DNA of 64,000 bases from Chlamydomonas sphaeroides (GCA_001662425.1 BDDC01000120.1:40965-104964), one strand, 5' to 3'. Positions 1-14,200 are shown, counted from the first letter of the stretch. The notes: generated by a model not told the origin, from the letters alone. A program made the numbers and translations.

Positions 1-3000
1 TCGGCGGGCTTGACGGAAGGCTACATCGGCCCGCTAGACACAGCTGCGCAGCTCAAGCAGGCACTAGAAGCCACAGCCTGGAAAAAGGAGGTCATCATGT
101 TCTCAGAGACGCGCGTCTCGGACGCTGGCCAAACTCTGGCACGTTTCCGGGGGCACGCGGGTTACGGCCATGTGCTGGCGATTATGGAGAAAAGCCACGA
201 CTGCCACCGCCTGTCCCGGGCGTTCCGGCCATGGGAGCAGGAGCAAGGCCCGCTGAGCTGCGGGTCATACGCCACGCATAATGCGAAGTGAGCGGGACGC
301 CTAGCGGGGCGTGCCGTCCGACACGCGCGGCGGGCGTGACCGGTACGCGCCCGGCCGGGGTCTGAACAGTTCAATAATTCACGCCACCCTTGGCACTGCA
401 CCCTGCAGAGGCATTGAGTATATATCACAGTTCGAATACTTTCCGCGCCCGCACGGCTACACCTGCTGGTGGAGGAAGTGGATGACCGTGGGTGGGTTTC
501 GTTGCCACGTAAACATGCCATCAGCCCCAGCCGCTCTGGTGTGCGTCTCGTCCACAGCCGTTTTCCTCGACCAGCTGCTCCCCGGTCTGCAACGTGACGT
601 CGTCCGGAACTTGTTGGCGTTCGTGCCTCCTCTGCGCATACCGTCATGCCCCTCCCGCCCCTCGAGTCCCAACGAACCGCTCCCTCTGCACCCCTCCCCA
701 TCCCAGCTCGCGCCGTGGCGCTTGGCTACAACGTCATGGCGGTTGACGCGGACACATTAGTCTTGGACGACTGGTACTGGAGGGTCAAGCAGTCGCCGCT
801 GTCGGGCTACAACATGCTGAGCCAGGCCGAGTGTGGCATCTGCATCAACGGCGGCTTCTCGTACATCCAAGTGCGGCCTTCTGTGATATTCTATGTCCAA
901 GTAGCACGAGGGATCAGGTCTCAAGCTAGCTCAGGCTCGAGGGCGCCGCCGGCGCCAGACTCGTCGCCATGGCGTGCTGAGGGCCGCGGCTTTCACTCCA
1001 GGCGACCGTGCTGCCCAACGAAGAGACGCGCACGGACGTGCATGTGCACTAGGCCTAGTCCGCATGCCGCACCCCTGAATTAGCCGCCCACACGGCCCTC
1101 GGCAGTGCGGCCAAGCCACTGCCGCCGCCGTGCACACGATAGCGCTACCTCGCTGCTCAACCCTGCCGCCCCACCCTGGCCCTCCATCAGAACGCATCTT
1201 CGGACGGCCCCGTGGCTTGGCTCCTGTACGAGGCCGTGCACAGGGCGGGTACGTCTTCACACCCCTGTCGTACACGTACCGTACTTTGGTGCACACATGC
1301 CGTGCGTGTGCGTGGGAGCGTCGGCCCAATCCAAGCAGCGAATGGCGGACGCGGGGTAACGGTCCGGACAGGCCCTGCGCCCGGGCCACCTCACTTCTAC
1401 CAGCTGGCCTCTCGGCCGTCTGGGGTCCGCCCAGACCTGCCTGTATCGCCCCGCCGGTTATGGCTTAGCCGCGGCGCGGCAGCTCCACGACGGGCGTTGT
1501 CCTTCCGGGCTGGGCGGTGCTGGGCACGGCGCATGGCGGCGCGTGCGCCCGGCGGCAGCCGGGCAGCACGGTGGCTAGCGGCAGCGGCACTGGCCGGGAC
1601 CCCGCGGGAATCAGCGCCAAGCGAGCCTCACGCTGGCCCGGCCCCTGCATGGGCCTTTTTCCGCTCCGCCGCAGTCCGCTGGTCGGAGGACACCAGCGTG
1701 CTCAGCTCATGGTCGCCTAACGACGGTGCGTCCATGCGTGCTGGTCGCCCGGCTGGCCCCACATCCCGTATGGTACGGTTGGACGGCAACACCGGCTGAG
1801 AAATCCCTGGCTGGGCGGTGCCCCCAGCCGCGCTCGGGCGGGGTGCCGCGCCCCGCCCGTCGCACATGCCCGCGCCGCGCTTTTGGCGGCTTGCCCTGGC
1901 ACCCACTGCGGCCCTGGTGCGTCGCCCCGCGCAGCGCCTGTGGTTGGGGGCATCGACGACCAGCAGATGCTGACAGGTGCGGGACGCGGGATCAACACTG
2001 TATCGTGCAGTCAGCACTACCTTAGCGATGCCCATTATGCGCATACAGGCAGCGCTTCGGCAGCAGCGCGGGTATGCGGGCACCTGGCACCGGGCACACG
2101 CGGGGCGTGGCCTGACGGGGCGCTGCGGTTGTCGCCAGGGCTGCCGACCATCGGGAAGGCCGCCCCTTACTGTGCTTGCATACAACCATACTGTTTTCAG
2201 GGTTGAGGATTTCAGGGTCTTTTGGGGTAAGGAGTTGGGTTAGAGGACCGCGCCTCACCCTCAAGTCCCAGCCGCGCGCCTCCCCAATCGCCATGCTGCT
2301 GCCGGCTGCAGACACGATGTGGAGCTGCGTCTTCGGCCAGCCGCGCTTCCCCAACCTCTTCATGATGCTCTCGGTGCGGCGTCGGACACCGCGGCACCTG
2401 CTCTGCCGTACATGTCGTACACGCCGTACGTGCGCCACACCGTACGGCCCCTGCTGCGGCCCCGCCTCCGTCGTGGCATGCCGTGTGACTGGGGCCCCCT
2501 GTAGTCGCGGCCAGGGTGCGCACGTGCTCTACTGCCAGGGTGCGCACGTGCTCTACTGCTAGGGCCTGCGCTGCGCCGCGCTTGCTGTTCCTCGGCTGCT
2601 GCGTCACACGCCGCGGCCGTTCCTGCCACTCGGACCCGCAGACGGACGCGCCGTTCCTGGAGCACCTGGGCGGCGTGTCCAGGGCGGTGCGTGCTGCGGC
2701 CGCGGGCGGGGTCCGCGTGTGCTCTTGCGGGAGCGTGGCGCGGCGCCGTGTGTAGCTCTCGACAAGGGATGCGCCCTTCGTGGCGCCCGGCTGGGGCCTC
2801 GGGGGCCGGCGCCGAGGCGCCCGCCTGCGCCGGACCCGTTGCGGGCTCTTGGGCTGTGGGGCTGGGCAGGCTTGGCGCTTGCCGCGCAGTGCCGGTGGCG
2901 CACGACGCGCACGGGGTTGCGGCCGAGCCCGTAGCGCGGTGCCGGCGGGCTCAGCCGCCGCAGGCCGGCTGCGCAGCGCACCGTGTGTCACCCGGCCTGT

Positions 3001-6000
3001 GACCCCGCCTCGGCCTGCAGACGTACCAGAACTTCAACATGCCCCGCTTGAAGCGCGAGTTCTCTGACGTGGTGAGGCCCTTGGGGCCCGGCTGGGCGCT
3101 TGGCGGGTCCTCCCTCGCAGGACGCACAGCCAGGCATGGACGACGGGCGTGAGCGCTAGGGGACGCGGCGTAGCTGGCGCGCACCTTGGGCTGCCGGCTC
3201 GCATTTGCTGCATCATTGATGGTGGGCGTGCGGACTCTGTCCCACACACGGCCTGCTCTCTTTAATGGAACGACGCGGGCCCTGCACGTGTCGTAAGCAT
3301 TTCTACTTCTGAATCTGCATTATATGGCGTCCTGTACGGCTGCCGCGGTTCCGTGGCTGCCCGCAGGTGCACGCCCTGACTGGCGAGCTGGCTGCCTCGG
3401 TGTGCAAAAACATCACACACGGCCGCAACTGCACCCCGCCCGCGCCGTCCGTCACCATCCGCACTGCCAACCTGCGCATGCCGAACTCGGGTAAGCGCCA
3501 GATGGCGGCATGGGGCGCGCGCGGCCCGAGCGTCTAGGGCGGCGCCGTGCTGCACACGCAGTGGTGTTCGCCTTTGGTTTTGATCGCCCGGCAGCGGTGG
3601 GTGGCACTTTTGGGCACTGGCCTCACCGAGCTGGCTCATCGCACATGCCAGCGCATGCGAGCAGGGCATGCGGCGCTGGGTAGCTCTTTGCGGCTTGCTG
3701 CTGAGTGCGCGCCCCATACGCCCTTCAGGTGGTAAGTGGCCTCCAAACACGGGCGGCTATCCGTTCAACCGCAACATCGGCCCCTTCACAACGGCCTTCC
3801 GCCAGGCGTTCAAAGACCTGGGTGAGGAGTTGACCGCTGCCGGGCGGGCGATGCCAACACATGGCTCTGTTGCTGGCTTGTTTCGTTTGCCCTGGCTTGC
3901 TCGGTCCGCTTCCCTCGCGCTGCTGCTCCCATCTCTCTCTCCCTCCGTCCGCGTGGCGCCCCGCAGGCGTGCCGCTGCCGCCCGACCCCGAGGACCCGGC
4001 CCAGGAGGCGCGGGCGCGGGCCATCAAGCCCGAGACCTTTGGCCTCGTAGGCTTGGGTGAGTCTGCACCCCGTCTGCTCTGCGCCCGGCCGAGGGAGGTA
4101 GCGCCAGCCCGGCGCCGCTCCTCCCCCTTGGCCCCCATCGCCGGGCGGGCCTTCTGCACGCACCCCTCAATAACCGCCCGATGGCTGGGTGCTGTACCCT
4201 TTGGTACGCGCCGCGCATTGTGTGTTCGGACCAGGGACCGCATCCTCCGCTCAGGCTCAGCCGGCGCCCGCGGTTGTGGTGGCACGCCCTGCACGACCCC
4301 TCTTGTGTTGTGCGGAAACGACTCCCTAACTACCGTGCCCGGCGGATCTGGCTGCTGGGGCTCCCGCCGCGCTGCCAAACCGCTGAGGATGACACTGCCG
4401 TTTGCGTTTTCTTCGTTTAGACGTGATTGCGATGCATGTTGATCACGTGGGGTAAGGCCTGGTCCTGACCCCGCCCTTCAGAGCATGAGGACGAGGACCT
4501 TGGGCACTGGATCGAGTCGCCTTGGTGGGTACGGCGGGCGCGGGCGCACAACTGGCGCGTCGTGACAGCAGGCCTGCGTCGCGGCATGTTTTATGTGATA
4601 AACCCATGGGCGTTTGAGGAGCATGGCGGTGCGACATAGGTGGCCGCGCATCACCTGCGTGTGGTGCAATGGGCCAGCCCGTGGCGCCATTGGACGCCAC
4701 GTGCGCCGCCGCTGGGAGGCCCGGGGAATGACACGATACGAATGGACGGCATGAAAGCTTCATGGAGACCCACAGCAGCATCACTGAAGGGGCTTGGTCC
4801 TGCCTGGTGTCGCAGGTACATCACCGGCCGCTTCGGGTACTGGCACACCCACCTGCATCCTCCAGCCGTCCCGGTGAGCAGGGCGCTGCGCGTTAGGCCC
4901 CGCGGGCCGCCGACGATGGACTGCACGGGGCCGCGAGGCACGGGCCCTATTTTCGAGATCCCGCCACTGCGGCGTGTAGGCGTACTCGCACTTCCGCCCG
5001 GGGTCTGCGCGCCCAAAACGCATGCTGTCACGCATCCTTGCGGTCGTCATCTCGGGCACCAGACGCGGTGCCGTTGCCCGCGCTGCGCCACTCTCTATGC
5101 GCTTGCTGCCGCTGCCGTCGCGCCCCGACCCATCGCGCGCCCTGCAGACCATAGGCCACATCCACGCGGGCCTCTTCCCAGGCGACTTCCAGAAGCAGAT
5201 CATCTTCCAGCTGACGGAGCACCACGACTGGCGCCTCGCGTCCAGGTGGGGCTGCGCGGCAGCCACCGCTGCCTAGCCCCGGGCAGCGCTGCAGACAGGC
5301 GTGGACGCCTGTTGGCGGCTGCATGGCACCTGGCAGGCCGGTGCGCCCGCTGCGCAGCGACCGCTGGCAGCACCACGTCCCGGGCGGTGTTGGCCCGAGC
5401 GCCGCGGGCGCAGAGCCGATGTGGGACGGGGGGCTGTACTGCTGGCGGCCTGGACAACGTCCTGTCACCGCCCCATGCGGCCCCACCCGGGCGGCGGGTG
5501 CGCGCAAAAGTGTCGCTGAGCCGAGCGGCCGCTCGGGGCTGTGCCCGGCCGCTGCGGTCCTTGGCGCGGCTACCACTGGGTGGCTTCGGTGGCTGCCTGG
5601 TCGACCGTCCTGCTGTGCCGGTTGCCGGGCCCTTGCGGGGCCGTTGTCCTTGGCCCTGGTCCTACCCAATGGATTACGCTGTGCCGTCCACCCGTCCGCT
5701 CAGGCTGGCGGGGGACCCCTGGCACGTCTTCTACGCCAACCACGCTTCGGAGCACGACATGCGAGCAGCCCAGGGCGCGAGGCGGGACATCCGGCGCGTG
5801 GTGTCCTACGCGCCGGGAGTCATCACGGCGGCCATGAGTGAGCGGGGGCTGGTGGCTGGGGCTGGCTAGGGATGCAGGGAGCAGCGCCGCACTGCACCGT
5901 CACAGCCCGGGGCCCTGCGGCCCGTGCCTCATCCGCGCCCACCGCCGCCCTCGACGCCCTCCGCCCTCCTCTCAGGCAAGCAGGATTATGTGACCGCAGC

Positions 6001-7520
6001 CCAGGGCCTGGCGCAGGTCGCGCTCGCGCTGGGGGCGGTGGCGGCGTGGCCCGACGTGCCCTGCGACACGGACTGGGTGCGTCGGCCCCCGCCCACCCCA
6101 CCGCGCGCTCGCGCGCTCAGCCCCCGCCACCTCACGCGCGCTCCAACACGGCATCAGCCGCCGCGGCACTCCGACCTCCGCCAGCGCCCCCTCAACCCCT
6201 TCCGCCACCCTTGCGCCGCCGGCCTCGGCCCTGTGCCGCCCTGTGCGGCCCGCAGGCCCGCGCCGAGCCGTCCGCCGCCGCTCCCCAGCGGCACGCCGTG
6301 CCCTGGGCCCACCTGCGCACCCAGTTTGCTGTGCTGCCGTGGGGCGACAGCTTGGAGTCGCTGCGCTGCATGTGGCCCGGACTCACGTGGGCAGGTGGGC
6401 GGCCGGGTCGGGGCTGTGGCTGGGGCTGTGAGCGCCTGGGGAGGGGAGGGGCCAGGTGTGCGCGCGGCTGTGGATGGGGGCAGCACACATGCGGCTACGT
6501 GGGGGAGGGGCAGGGCAGGGGGCTGCACGAGCGGCGGCTCGGGGGCTGGCTTCAAGGGGCCCACGTGCAGCGGCGCGGGGGCTGGCTTGTTGGGCGTGCT
6601 GGTGGGTCATCGCCGCCGCGCGGGGCCCGCTGTGGATGTGGGTATCGGGTCCGGTTGGTTGCATGTGCGTCGGATCTGGACGAGAACTGGCTAATGGGAC
6701 TGGAGCGAATGTGGGTTGGGTCGGGTCGGGACAACCAGTTGCGGGTCCGAACAGGCCCAGTCCCTTCCCCGGGATTGCAGCTACCAACGCCGCGTCACAT
6801 TGCAACGCTGGTGTGCTAGCAACAGCAGCCCCGTGGGCTTCCCGCGCCTCTCCGCCCCCGCCAGACTGCCTAATGGACCGCGACCACTGGGACACCCGCC
6901 CTGGCGCCAGCGGCCGCGGAATGCTGTCCATCGAGCTGCACCACCTGCTGGCCAGGAGCCGCCACGAGGCGGGCGGTGGGGCAGGCGGAGGCGGAGGCGG
7001 AGGGGGGGGCGGCAGCGTGTGGCAGGTGGAGCCGCGCCGGGTGGTGCGGCTGGCCAAGGTGCGATGGTCCGGCCGGGAAGGGGCGGAGGCACACAGTGGT
7101 GCTGCGCTGGGTAGGGGCCAGAGCAGAGGCACGGCAGGTGCGAGGGGCACGGGGTGCTGGGCGGAGTCAACTAAGGGGGAAGGGATGTAGCGTGAGGTTG
7201 CATGGCCCTTGGCAACGTTGAGCTTCGCTGGCCCACTATTGTACCGTTCTTTGTTGCAGGCCGGCCCCGCCTCGCAGCCCGTGACCGCCCCCGGCCAGCT
7301 GCACGACGTGTCGTACAGGGAGCTGGTGGAGCTGAATGCGGAGGCGGTGATACAGGACGGGCAGGCGCACGAGCCCATCCCCGTGTGGTGGCTGGACCGG
7401 CCGGTACGGCAGCTGTCCGACATGGCGGAACCTGTACGGCAGGTGTACGAAACGTGGAAGTCGAGGTGTCGCGGCCTCAAATACTTTGATATACCGGAGC
7501 GGGATCGGGGGGAGTGGTAG
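1..7520 (+). CDS. GT77-like nucleotide-diphospho-sugar transferase, tandem copy A (5' end outside window)
   Basis: Putative Golgi/ER-lumenal glycosyltransferase of the nucleotide-diphospho-sugar transferase class (PF03407/GT77-like). The sugar donor and acceptor are unknown. Exons, all in phase: <1-287, 409-491, 707-870, 1191-1248, 1675-1725, 1935-1976, 2312-2373, 2642-2686, 3021-3071, 3367-3490, 3729-3821, 3967-4056, 4482-4524, 4816-4873, 5148-5245, 5704-5837, 5976-6076, 6256-6394, 6865-7058, 7260-7520. This gives 725 residues. The core carries MAVDADTLVLDDWYW with the DxD metal/nucleotide motif, then INGGFSY and DDQQML, the usual downstream acidic/Asn motifs. A run of about 13 glycines (encoded near 6975-7015) is unique to this copy. 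The C-terminus carries HEPIPVWWLDRPVRQ, shared by all three copies. The start codon and about 50 N-terminal residues lie upstream of the window. Family assignment rests on motif order; exon 12 (4482-4524) is the least certain boundary. Confidence 0.8.
2512..2559. repeat. 24-bp perfect tandem duplication
   Basis: Two identical 24-bp units (2512-2535, 2536-2559), each containing GTGCGCACGTGC, in an intron of copy A. Confidence 0.9.
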
Positions 7521-8297
7521 CTGGGGCAGGCGGGCCAGCGCCGACGCCTCACGGCCGACTGGTGGTGGGCTTCACATGTCCAACGGCAAACGAATGAAGT
7601 TACTTGCATTGACGCATCAGTCGCATGACGCGCCCCCTGGCGCGAGAGAGCGCGGGAATGTGTGAACCCACGAAGCTCTCGGTGGTGCGTACTCGTACTG
7701 GTATCGGCATCGGTGCGCGGTGTGTACTTTCGCTTAGTCTGGTGGGCGTGTGTACCTGACCAAGGGCTTGCATGCGTAGCGGATGGGCCTGCATGCCTGG
7801 TGTGAGCTTCCGTGGAAGGAAGAGTGGAAGCGGGGGCGCCTGGAGCCAGGTTGCTTGGTCGCCGCAATGAGACTCCAGGAATGTCCCCTGGTTTTCCCGT
7901 GGGTGCATGGCCATTTTTGCAGGCGAGACACTGTGGGGAACTGTGCCTGCCTGGTGCACGCCCTGGTGTCTGCCACACTTCCCACGTACGCGTTAGCAGC
8001 AGTGGGCCTGTTCTGGCTTGGCAGGCCGTCAACAAGGCGCACGCGAGCCCAGGGTCGAGCCAATTATAGCGGAGTACGAAGCACTGCGGCGGTTGATGGC
8101 GGTTGAGGCGGTGGCGTGCCGAAGACTTAGCAGGCACCGCCAAGCGCTGTCTCATGCAATCATAAGCACAGCCACTTGAAAGATCAACATGTACCAGGGG
8201 TGCACTTGTGTAAAACGACTTGCAGCTTTTTCAACATTTCCGATGTACCAACGCTCTAATTGCTGTTGCATGTATGAAACTCAGCTGAAGTCTCAAT
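7521..8297. other. spacer between tandem copies A and B
   Basis: No gene seen. A TGTAA at 8209-8213 may end copy A transcripts, which would leave under 90 bp for the copy B promoter and leader. Alternatively it is fortuitous. Confidence 0.4.
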
Positions 8298-11200
8298 ATG
8301 CTATTGCCGGCAATAGCGACCGTGCTCGCAAGCCTCATTGCCGTCACAACAAGTTCACCAGCGCATGCTTCCTTGAAAGTCCGCGCATGTAGACTAAATG
8401 GTGACGGCGCCTACTGCTCGGCGGGCTTGACGAAAGGCTACATCGGCCCACTGGACACAGCTGTGCAGCTCAAGGAGGCGTTAGAAGCCACAGCCTGGAA
8501 AAAGGAGGTCGTCGTCTTCTCAGATACTCGCGTCTCTGACGCTGGCCAGACGCTGGCACGTTTGCGGGGGCATGCGGGTTATGGCCATGTGCTGGCGGTC
8601 ATGGAGCAAGGCCATGACTGCCACCGCCTGTCGCGGGCGTTCCGCCCGTGGCAGCACGAGCAAGGCCCGCTGAGCTGCGGGTCATATGCCACGAACGATG
8701 AAACGTAAGCGGGACGCAGCCGCTGCAGGCATGGCCTCAGGCGCCAGCAAGCCCTGGCACTACGCCTCACGATGTGGTGTGCACAACTCCCTCACAGCGG
8801 CAAGCAGTACGTAGCCATGTTCCGCTACTTGGCGCGCGGCAACGGCCTTACCGCCTGGTGGCGGAAATGGTTCACCGCCGGTGGGTTGGCGGGTGGGCGG
8901 GTGGGGTCACCACCCCATTCGTAAAGACATCACGGGCCCGCGGCCCCTCCCGCTGCCCACCTCCATCCACTCCGCGGCGGTGGAGCACGTGACGCCGCCC
9001 TGCGCTGCTCCCCTCCCACGTACCCGAGCTGCGTCCTGCCCTGTGCCCTGACGGGCCCCACCGTACCGTACCCTCCCCATCCCAGCCCGCGCCGTGGCGC
9101 TTGGCTACAACGTCATGGCGGTTGATGCGGACACACTGGTCCTGGACGACTGGTACTGGAGGGTCAAGCAGCCGCCACTGTCGGGCTACAACATGCTCAG
9201 CCAGACAGGTAGCGCCATGCGCCAGGCACGTGCCCTGCACTGAACGTGCCGTGAACCGTCACCCCAGGGCGTCCACCCCAGGGCCCGCTGGTCGGACTCC
9301 CACCTGACCTCGACCGGCTCCTTCCGCCGCAGAGCACGGGATTGACGTCAACGGCGGCTTTTCGTATTTCCAGGTGCGTTCTTAGGTGCATTGATGGATG
9401 TAGGGTCATAGGGTTGGGCAGGGTGGGTATCGATGCGGCATCTGCGCCTCCGCGGGTAACTTTCCATGTGTCTAGGTGTGCACTCCGCGCGCGTCGTTGC
9501 GGGTCGCAGCGCGACCGCCCCGCCCAAGGGGCCTGTACGCGCCATGTTCGATACGCAGTCGCAGGGGTGCGGATGGCCCCATGCAGCCTGCGGGCGCCGT
9601 GCAGCGCTCGGCAGCTGGTCCCGATCAGGCCGCCGCCGTGCGGTGTGACCTGGCCCGGGGCCAGGAGCCTGGAAGCCGCCCGCTGTCGCCCAGCGGCCTT
9701 TGGCTGCGGGACGGACAGCGCCGAGTGGCGGGGCACGTCACGCTCAGCGGCAGGCTGTTAGTCCACACCAGGTCGCATGGCCCGCGGCAACCCGACCGTG
9801 CGCCCGCAGAATGCGTCGCCAGAGGGGCCCGTAGCCTGGATTCTTTACGAGATGCTCCACCGCATTGGTGCGTACGACTAGATTCCGTGCATATGTGCCC
9901 ATGTTGCTGACTGTGTGCCGCCGTACACAGTCCCGCCTTCCGTCACGCATGCCGTATGCGCTGTGCCTTATGCCTTATGCACTGTGCCTGCAAGAATGCT
10001 GCCTACGCCACGCTAGGCGCCCCACCCCCGCCTGGTCCCGCGCTGCGCAGTCCGCTGGTCCGAGGACTCCAGCGCCCTGGAGAGTGCCAGCGCCAAGTTC
10101 GGTGGGCACAGACCCTCGCCTTTCGGGCTAGCCCCATCTGCCAGCGGCCACGCTAGCGTCGGGGGCGCCAGAGCCGTGTTGACCTGACCTGACCTAAACT
10201 TGACATGACATGACCTGACATGACCTGACATGATCTGACCTGGCCTGACCAGACCGGACCTGACCTGACCGGCCCTGAACATACCGCATGCCCTGCCCCC
10301 CCTCCTCCCCGCAGCCGAGTGCCCCGCCTGTCGGCTGTCCTCCAACGACGACCAGATGATGCTCACCAACCTGCTCTACGCCTGCATGCTGGGCCACATG
10401 CAGTTCAGAGGTGGGCGGCCACCTGTGCTGGCGTTGGGAGGGGGCGGGGTGCGTCCTGTGGTGCGGCGGTTGCCCGCCAGGTGCTGCCATTCCGTGGGGG
10501 CCTTGTCGTACCGGTATCGCACCCACCAGACAGCCACGAAGCTGCTGGCGGGCGCATTGGGGCGCATGCGGCTGCTGCTGGGAAGGGAGGACGACAGCAT
10601 GCGCCCGGCCTTGGCGTGAGGGAGAGGCCGGTCCGCGCGGGCCTGGGGCGTCGCATGTTCAACGCGCCCGGCATACATGACGGGACTTGCATAACGCGTG
10701 CTGTGGCCGTCCTTCACGGCCGCAGACGTGCTCTATTTCTATCGGGCGGACGCCGAGGCTTTCAAGAAGCTGCATCACACGGAGGCGGTAAGTTGGGGTG
10801 GGTGCGGGTCGCAGCTGTGTTGCTGGACAGGCTCACACGAACCGGCCAGTGCTAAGGTCCAGCACGCTACGCCTATGGATCTGCACTTGCCGCAGTCGTT
10901 CGACGCAGCGACCAGGCCCGTCTTCGGCGTGCACATGACGGACAAGGTAATGGGTACATCGCGTCCCGGGCCGTGCCGATGGCGCTAGGCTGCTTGATGC
11001 ATGATCTCCGCCGCAGCGCACGGGGTTCGGTAGCAGCGGCGGCAGCAGCAGCAATCAACGCCAGCTTGGTTCAGTGGCACTGCTGAGCCTGACTGGTCGA
11101 AGGCATTCCTGCGACTGTCCTGTGCGCCGCGGCCTGGTCCCTCCGCGCCCCGACTCGCCCGCTTGCTGCGTGCCTGCCGCTCACCTCGTCCCAACCCGGC

Positions 11201-14200
11201 CGGCCGCCAGGTCCACAACGTCAGCACGCAGCTGTCCCCCTTCGTGTGCGAGTACCTGTGAGTGGTGTGGGGCCTTGGGTTTGGCGGCCCGCACCTTGCG
11301 CGCAATCTTGCGCGGGCATCATCCTGCCAGCGGCCGTGCCCGACATGATCCTGCAACGCCCACGCGCACGCCTGCCCGGCAGCTGCCCAGGTAGCCCAGG
11401 TAGCCCAATGAGCCCAGTGAGCCCAGTGAGCCCAGTGAGCCCAGTGAGCCAGCTGGCGCCGCGCGACTCTTGCCCCTGCCCGCTGCCCGCTGCCCCCTGC
11501 CGCCGCAGCGAGGGCCCCTGGAACTGCTCGACCGAGGGCGCATCGCAGGTGGGGCGGCCGCGTCAGGCGCTACCTCAACATGCGTCTTGTCTAGGGCGGG
11601 AGCACCGCATGGTTCCGCCGGCACCTGGCACAGGCCGCACCAGTGCGAGGTGCAGTTGGGTGCGTTGCTGATGATGCGTGGGCAACCCTGGCCGCAGGTC
11701 TCCATCCGGACGGCGACCCTGACGATGCCGCACCCGGGTGCGCCGGGCTGGGGCCGGCGGGGAACACACACGTGGCGAGTGTGCTGTGGGCCACGAAGTG
11801 CTGTGCCACCCCGCGCACTGAAACGCGTTGGACTCGGTCGTCGGGCCGCGGTGCACCGCAGGGCGCGCCGGGCTCAAACCCCGGGCCGTACCCCAATCGC
11901 ATCGCACTGCATGCTCGGCCGCGCGGCTGCTGACGTGCAACGACATCTCTCCTGCCGCCACGCCTGCCTCTGCGGCACCTCTGCGGACCTTGCCCCTTCA
12001 GGCGCGCACTGGTCCCCCGAGACGGGCGGCTATCCCTTCAACCGCACCATAGGGCCCTTCACAGCGGCCTACCGGCAGGCGTTCAAGGACCTGGGTGAGG
12101 CGGTGGCCACTGCCCAACCGTTGTTGCTCGCCAGGGATGATGGCACGGCAGGGCAGGCGCCTGCCTAGCTTGCTGCTCCCAGCTCACGCCTGCCTTCTTC
12201 TGCCTTCTCCGCCCCGGAGGCGTGCCGCTTCCACCCGACCCCGAGGAACCCTCTCAGGAGGCCCGCGCCCGAGCCACCAAGAACGAGACATTCGGCTTCA
12301 CTGCCGTACGTGAGCCGGCAGTAGCATATGCGCAACAATCCTGGGGCCAGGCTGGCGCCGACCCTGTCCCCCTGGGCCCTGCTGACGGCTCGCGGCACCG
12401 TACTGCGACATCACAGCAATTCAAGTACTGTCTTGGTAGCCGAGTGCCCCCACGACGATACCAGCCCCACGCAGGTCTCAACGCCCGCCGCCCCGTCGCC
12501 TCCCGCGGCACTGTTGCCCCTACTCGCAGCAACGGCACCCATCGGCGCGTCGCCGAGCCGCTCCCTGGGCGGTTGGGCTCAGACCAATTGGCAGTATGGC
12601 GGCCGGTTCGGGTTCTGGCACACACACCTGGCGCCGCCTCCGGTCCAGGTGCGGCTGGGGCTAGGGCGCCGCGGTTGTGCGGACGCATTGACTCTGGCCC
12701 GGCACACCGTCCGTCAGCATGTGGGCGGGTGGGCGGTTGGGCGCTCTGGCGTTCAGGGCTCTAGGTCTCCCAGCTAGCTCCCCTGCCGGTATCGGCGGGG
12801 CGTGGTCCGGGCTGGGCCGGTCCTGAACCACGCAAGTGTGGTCCTACCTGGCTGTGGCGCCGGCAGACATGCTCCCAGAGCAGCTCAGTAGGCGCATGGA
12901 GGCTCGGAATTGGGGCTCCAGCGTCACGCTCTGAACATTCCGGTCGGGTCTGCAGCGTGAAAGGAGTGCGTCGGCTGGCCTGGCGGCCTCAGCTCGCCGC
13001 CCAGCGCAGCGCCTGCGTTGGTTGACCCGCTCGCGGCGCCCCTCTCACCGACCCGCGCCGCCGCCGCTTGACCTCCTGTAGGCCCTGGGACACGTCCATG
13101 GGGCCCAGTTTCCCGGGGACTTTCACAAGCAAGTCATCCTGGCTACCTCGGGACACCACGACTGGCGCATCGCGGCCAGGTGCGACCTGGCAGTGCCGCC
13201 TGCGCGTGCATCAGGCCAGGGCGTCCTCCTGCCAAAGATGCGTGCACTGTAGCTCATGGCCGTGGCCCGGCTCTGCTGCCCCACTCGGCTGCCAGGCTGT
13301 CCGGGAGCGCCACCCGGGTCTACTTTGCCAACTGGCCCAATTGGCACGCGCTGCTGCTGGGGCAGCAAGAGAAGGCCGTCGACATCCGGCGCGTGGTGGC
13401 CTACGCGCCGGAGGTCATCACGGCGGCCATGAGTGAGTGGGGGTGCCCGACCTCCTAGCTCGTCGTGTTGCCCTCTCCCTGCACTACTTTGCCACTGCGG
13501 CGCGAGCCCAGGCCCAGCTCCTGGAGCGATCCTCGCGCGCCCACCGCCTGGCCCCATGATCGCGGCGGGCAGGCAGATCTACTATGCACATGCACATGCC
13601 ATGTGACGTGTTGAGATGCGGTGCCGTCGTTGGCTTCTTCCCAACAGGCAAGGAGGACTTCCAGGCCGCCGTGAGGGGCCTGGCGCAGGTCGCCTTGGCN
13701 NNNNNNNNNAGCGTGGCCGCCCGCGCCCTGCGACGCGGACTGGGTGCGTGGGGTACCAGTTGCAGTGGACCTAGGGCCGTTGCCGCCCGAGTGCCGCCTG
13801 GGTTTCCGTTCCGCAGCTCGGAATTTTGGGTCCATCGCCGGGTGCGGCTAGCCCTCGTCGCGACACGGCGTGGAACCTAGCGTGTCCAGCATTTTTGACC
13901 CGCTGCGCATCCCGCACCGCCTGAAGCTGCGCAAGGACGCGCTAGCCCCTAAAGCTCGTGTGCATTAACAGGACCCGATCGCATGGGATGCCCCGCTTAT
14001 GAGTTGAGGGCCCGAGGCTAGGTCATCTCCGTGCCTGCCATGTGCCGGCTTGCTGCCTGCTGCGCACAGGTGCTGACGTGGCTGGCCGCGGCCGCCAGGC
14101 GCGTGGGCCACGCCCCTCCGCCCGTCTTCCCCTGGCACCACCTGGACACGGAGCGAACCGTGGTGCCCTGGGGCGACTCGCGCGAGGAGCTCAAGTGCGA

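Noticed and set aside
4640..5869. Open frame of 409 codons within copy A
   Set aside because: It crosses several phase-consistent introns of copy A, and only short parts coincide with real exons.
6383..8155. Long minus-strand open frame (590 codons) rich in Pro/Arg/His
   Set aside because: It runs antisense to the last exons of copy A and its 3' flank, has no family motif, and is the kind of frame expected by chance in very GC-rich DNA.
10180..10275. TGACC/TGACA array considered as a CRISPR-like or protein-coding repeat
   Set aside because: Units are contiguous pentamers without spacers, and the array is within an intron.
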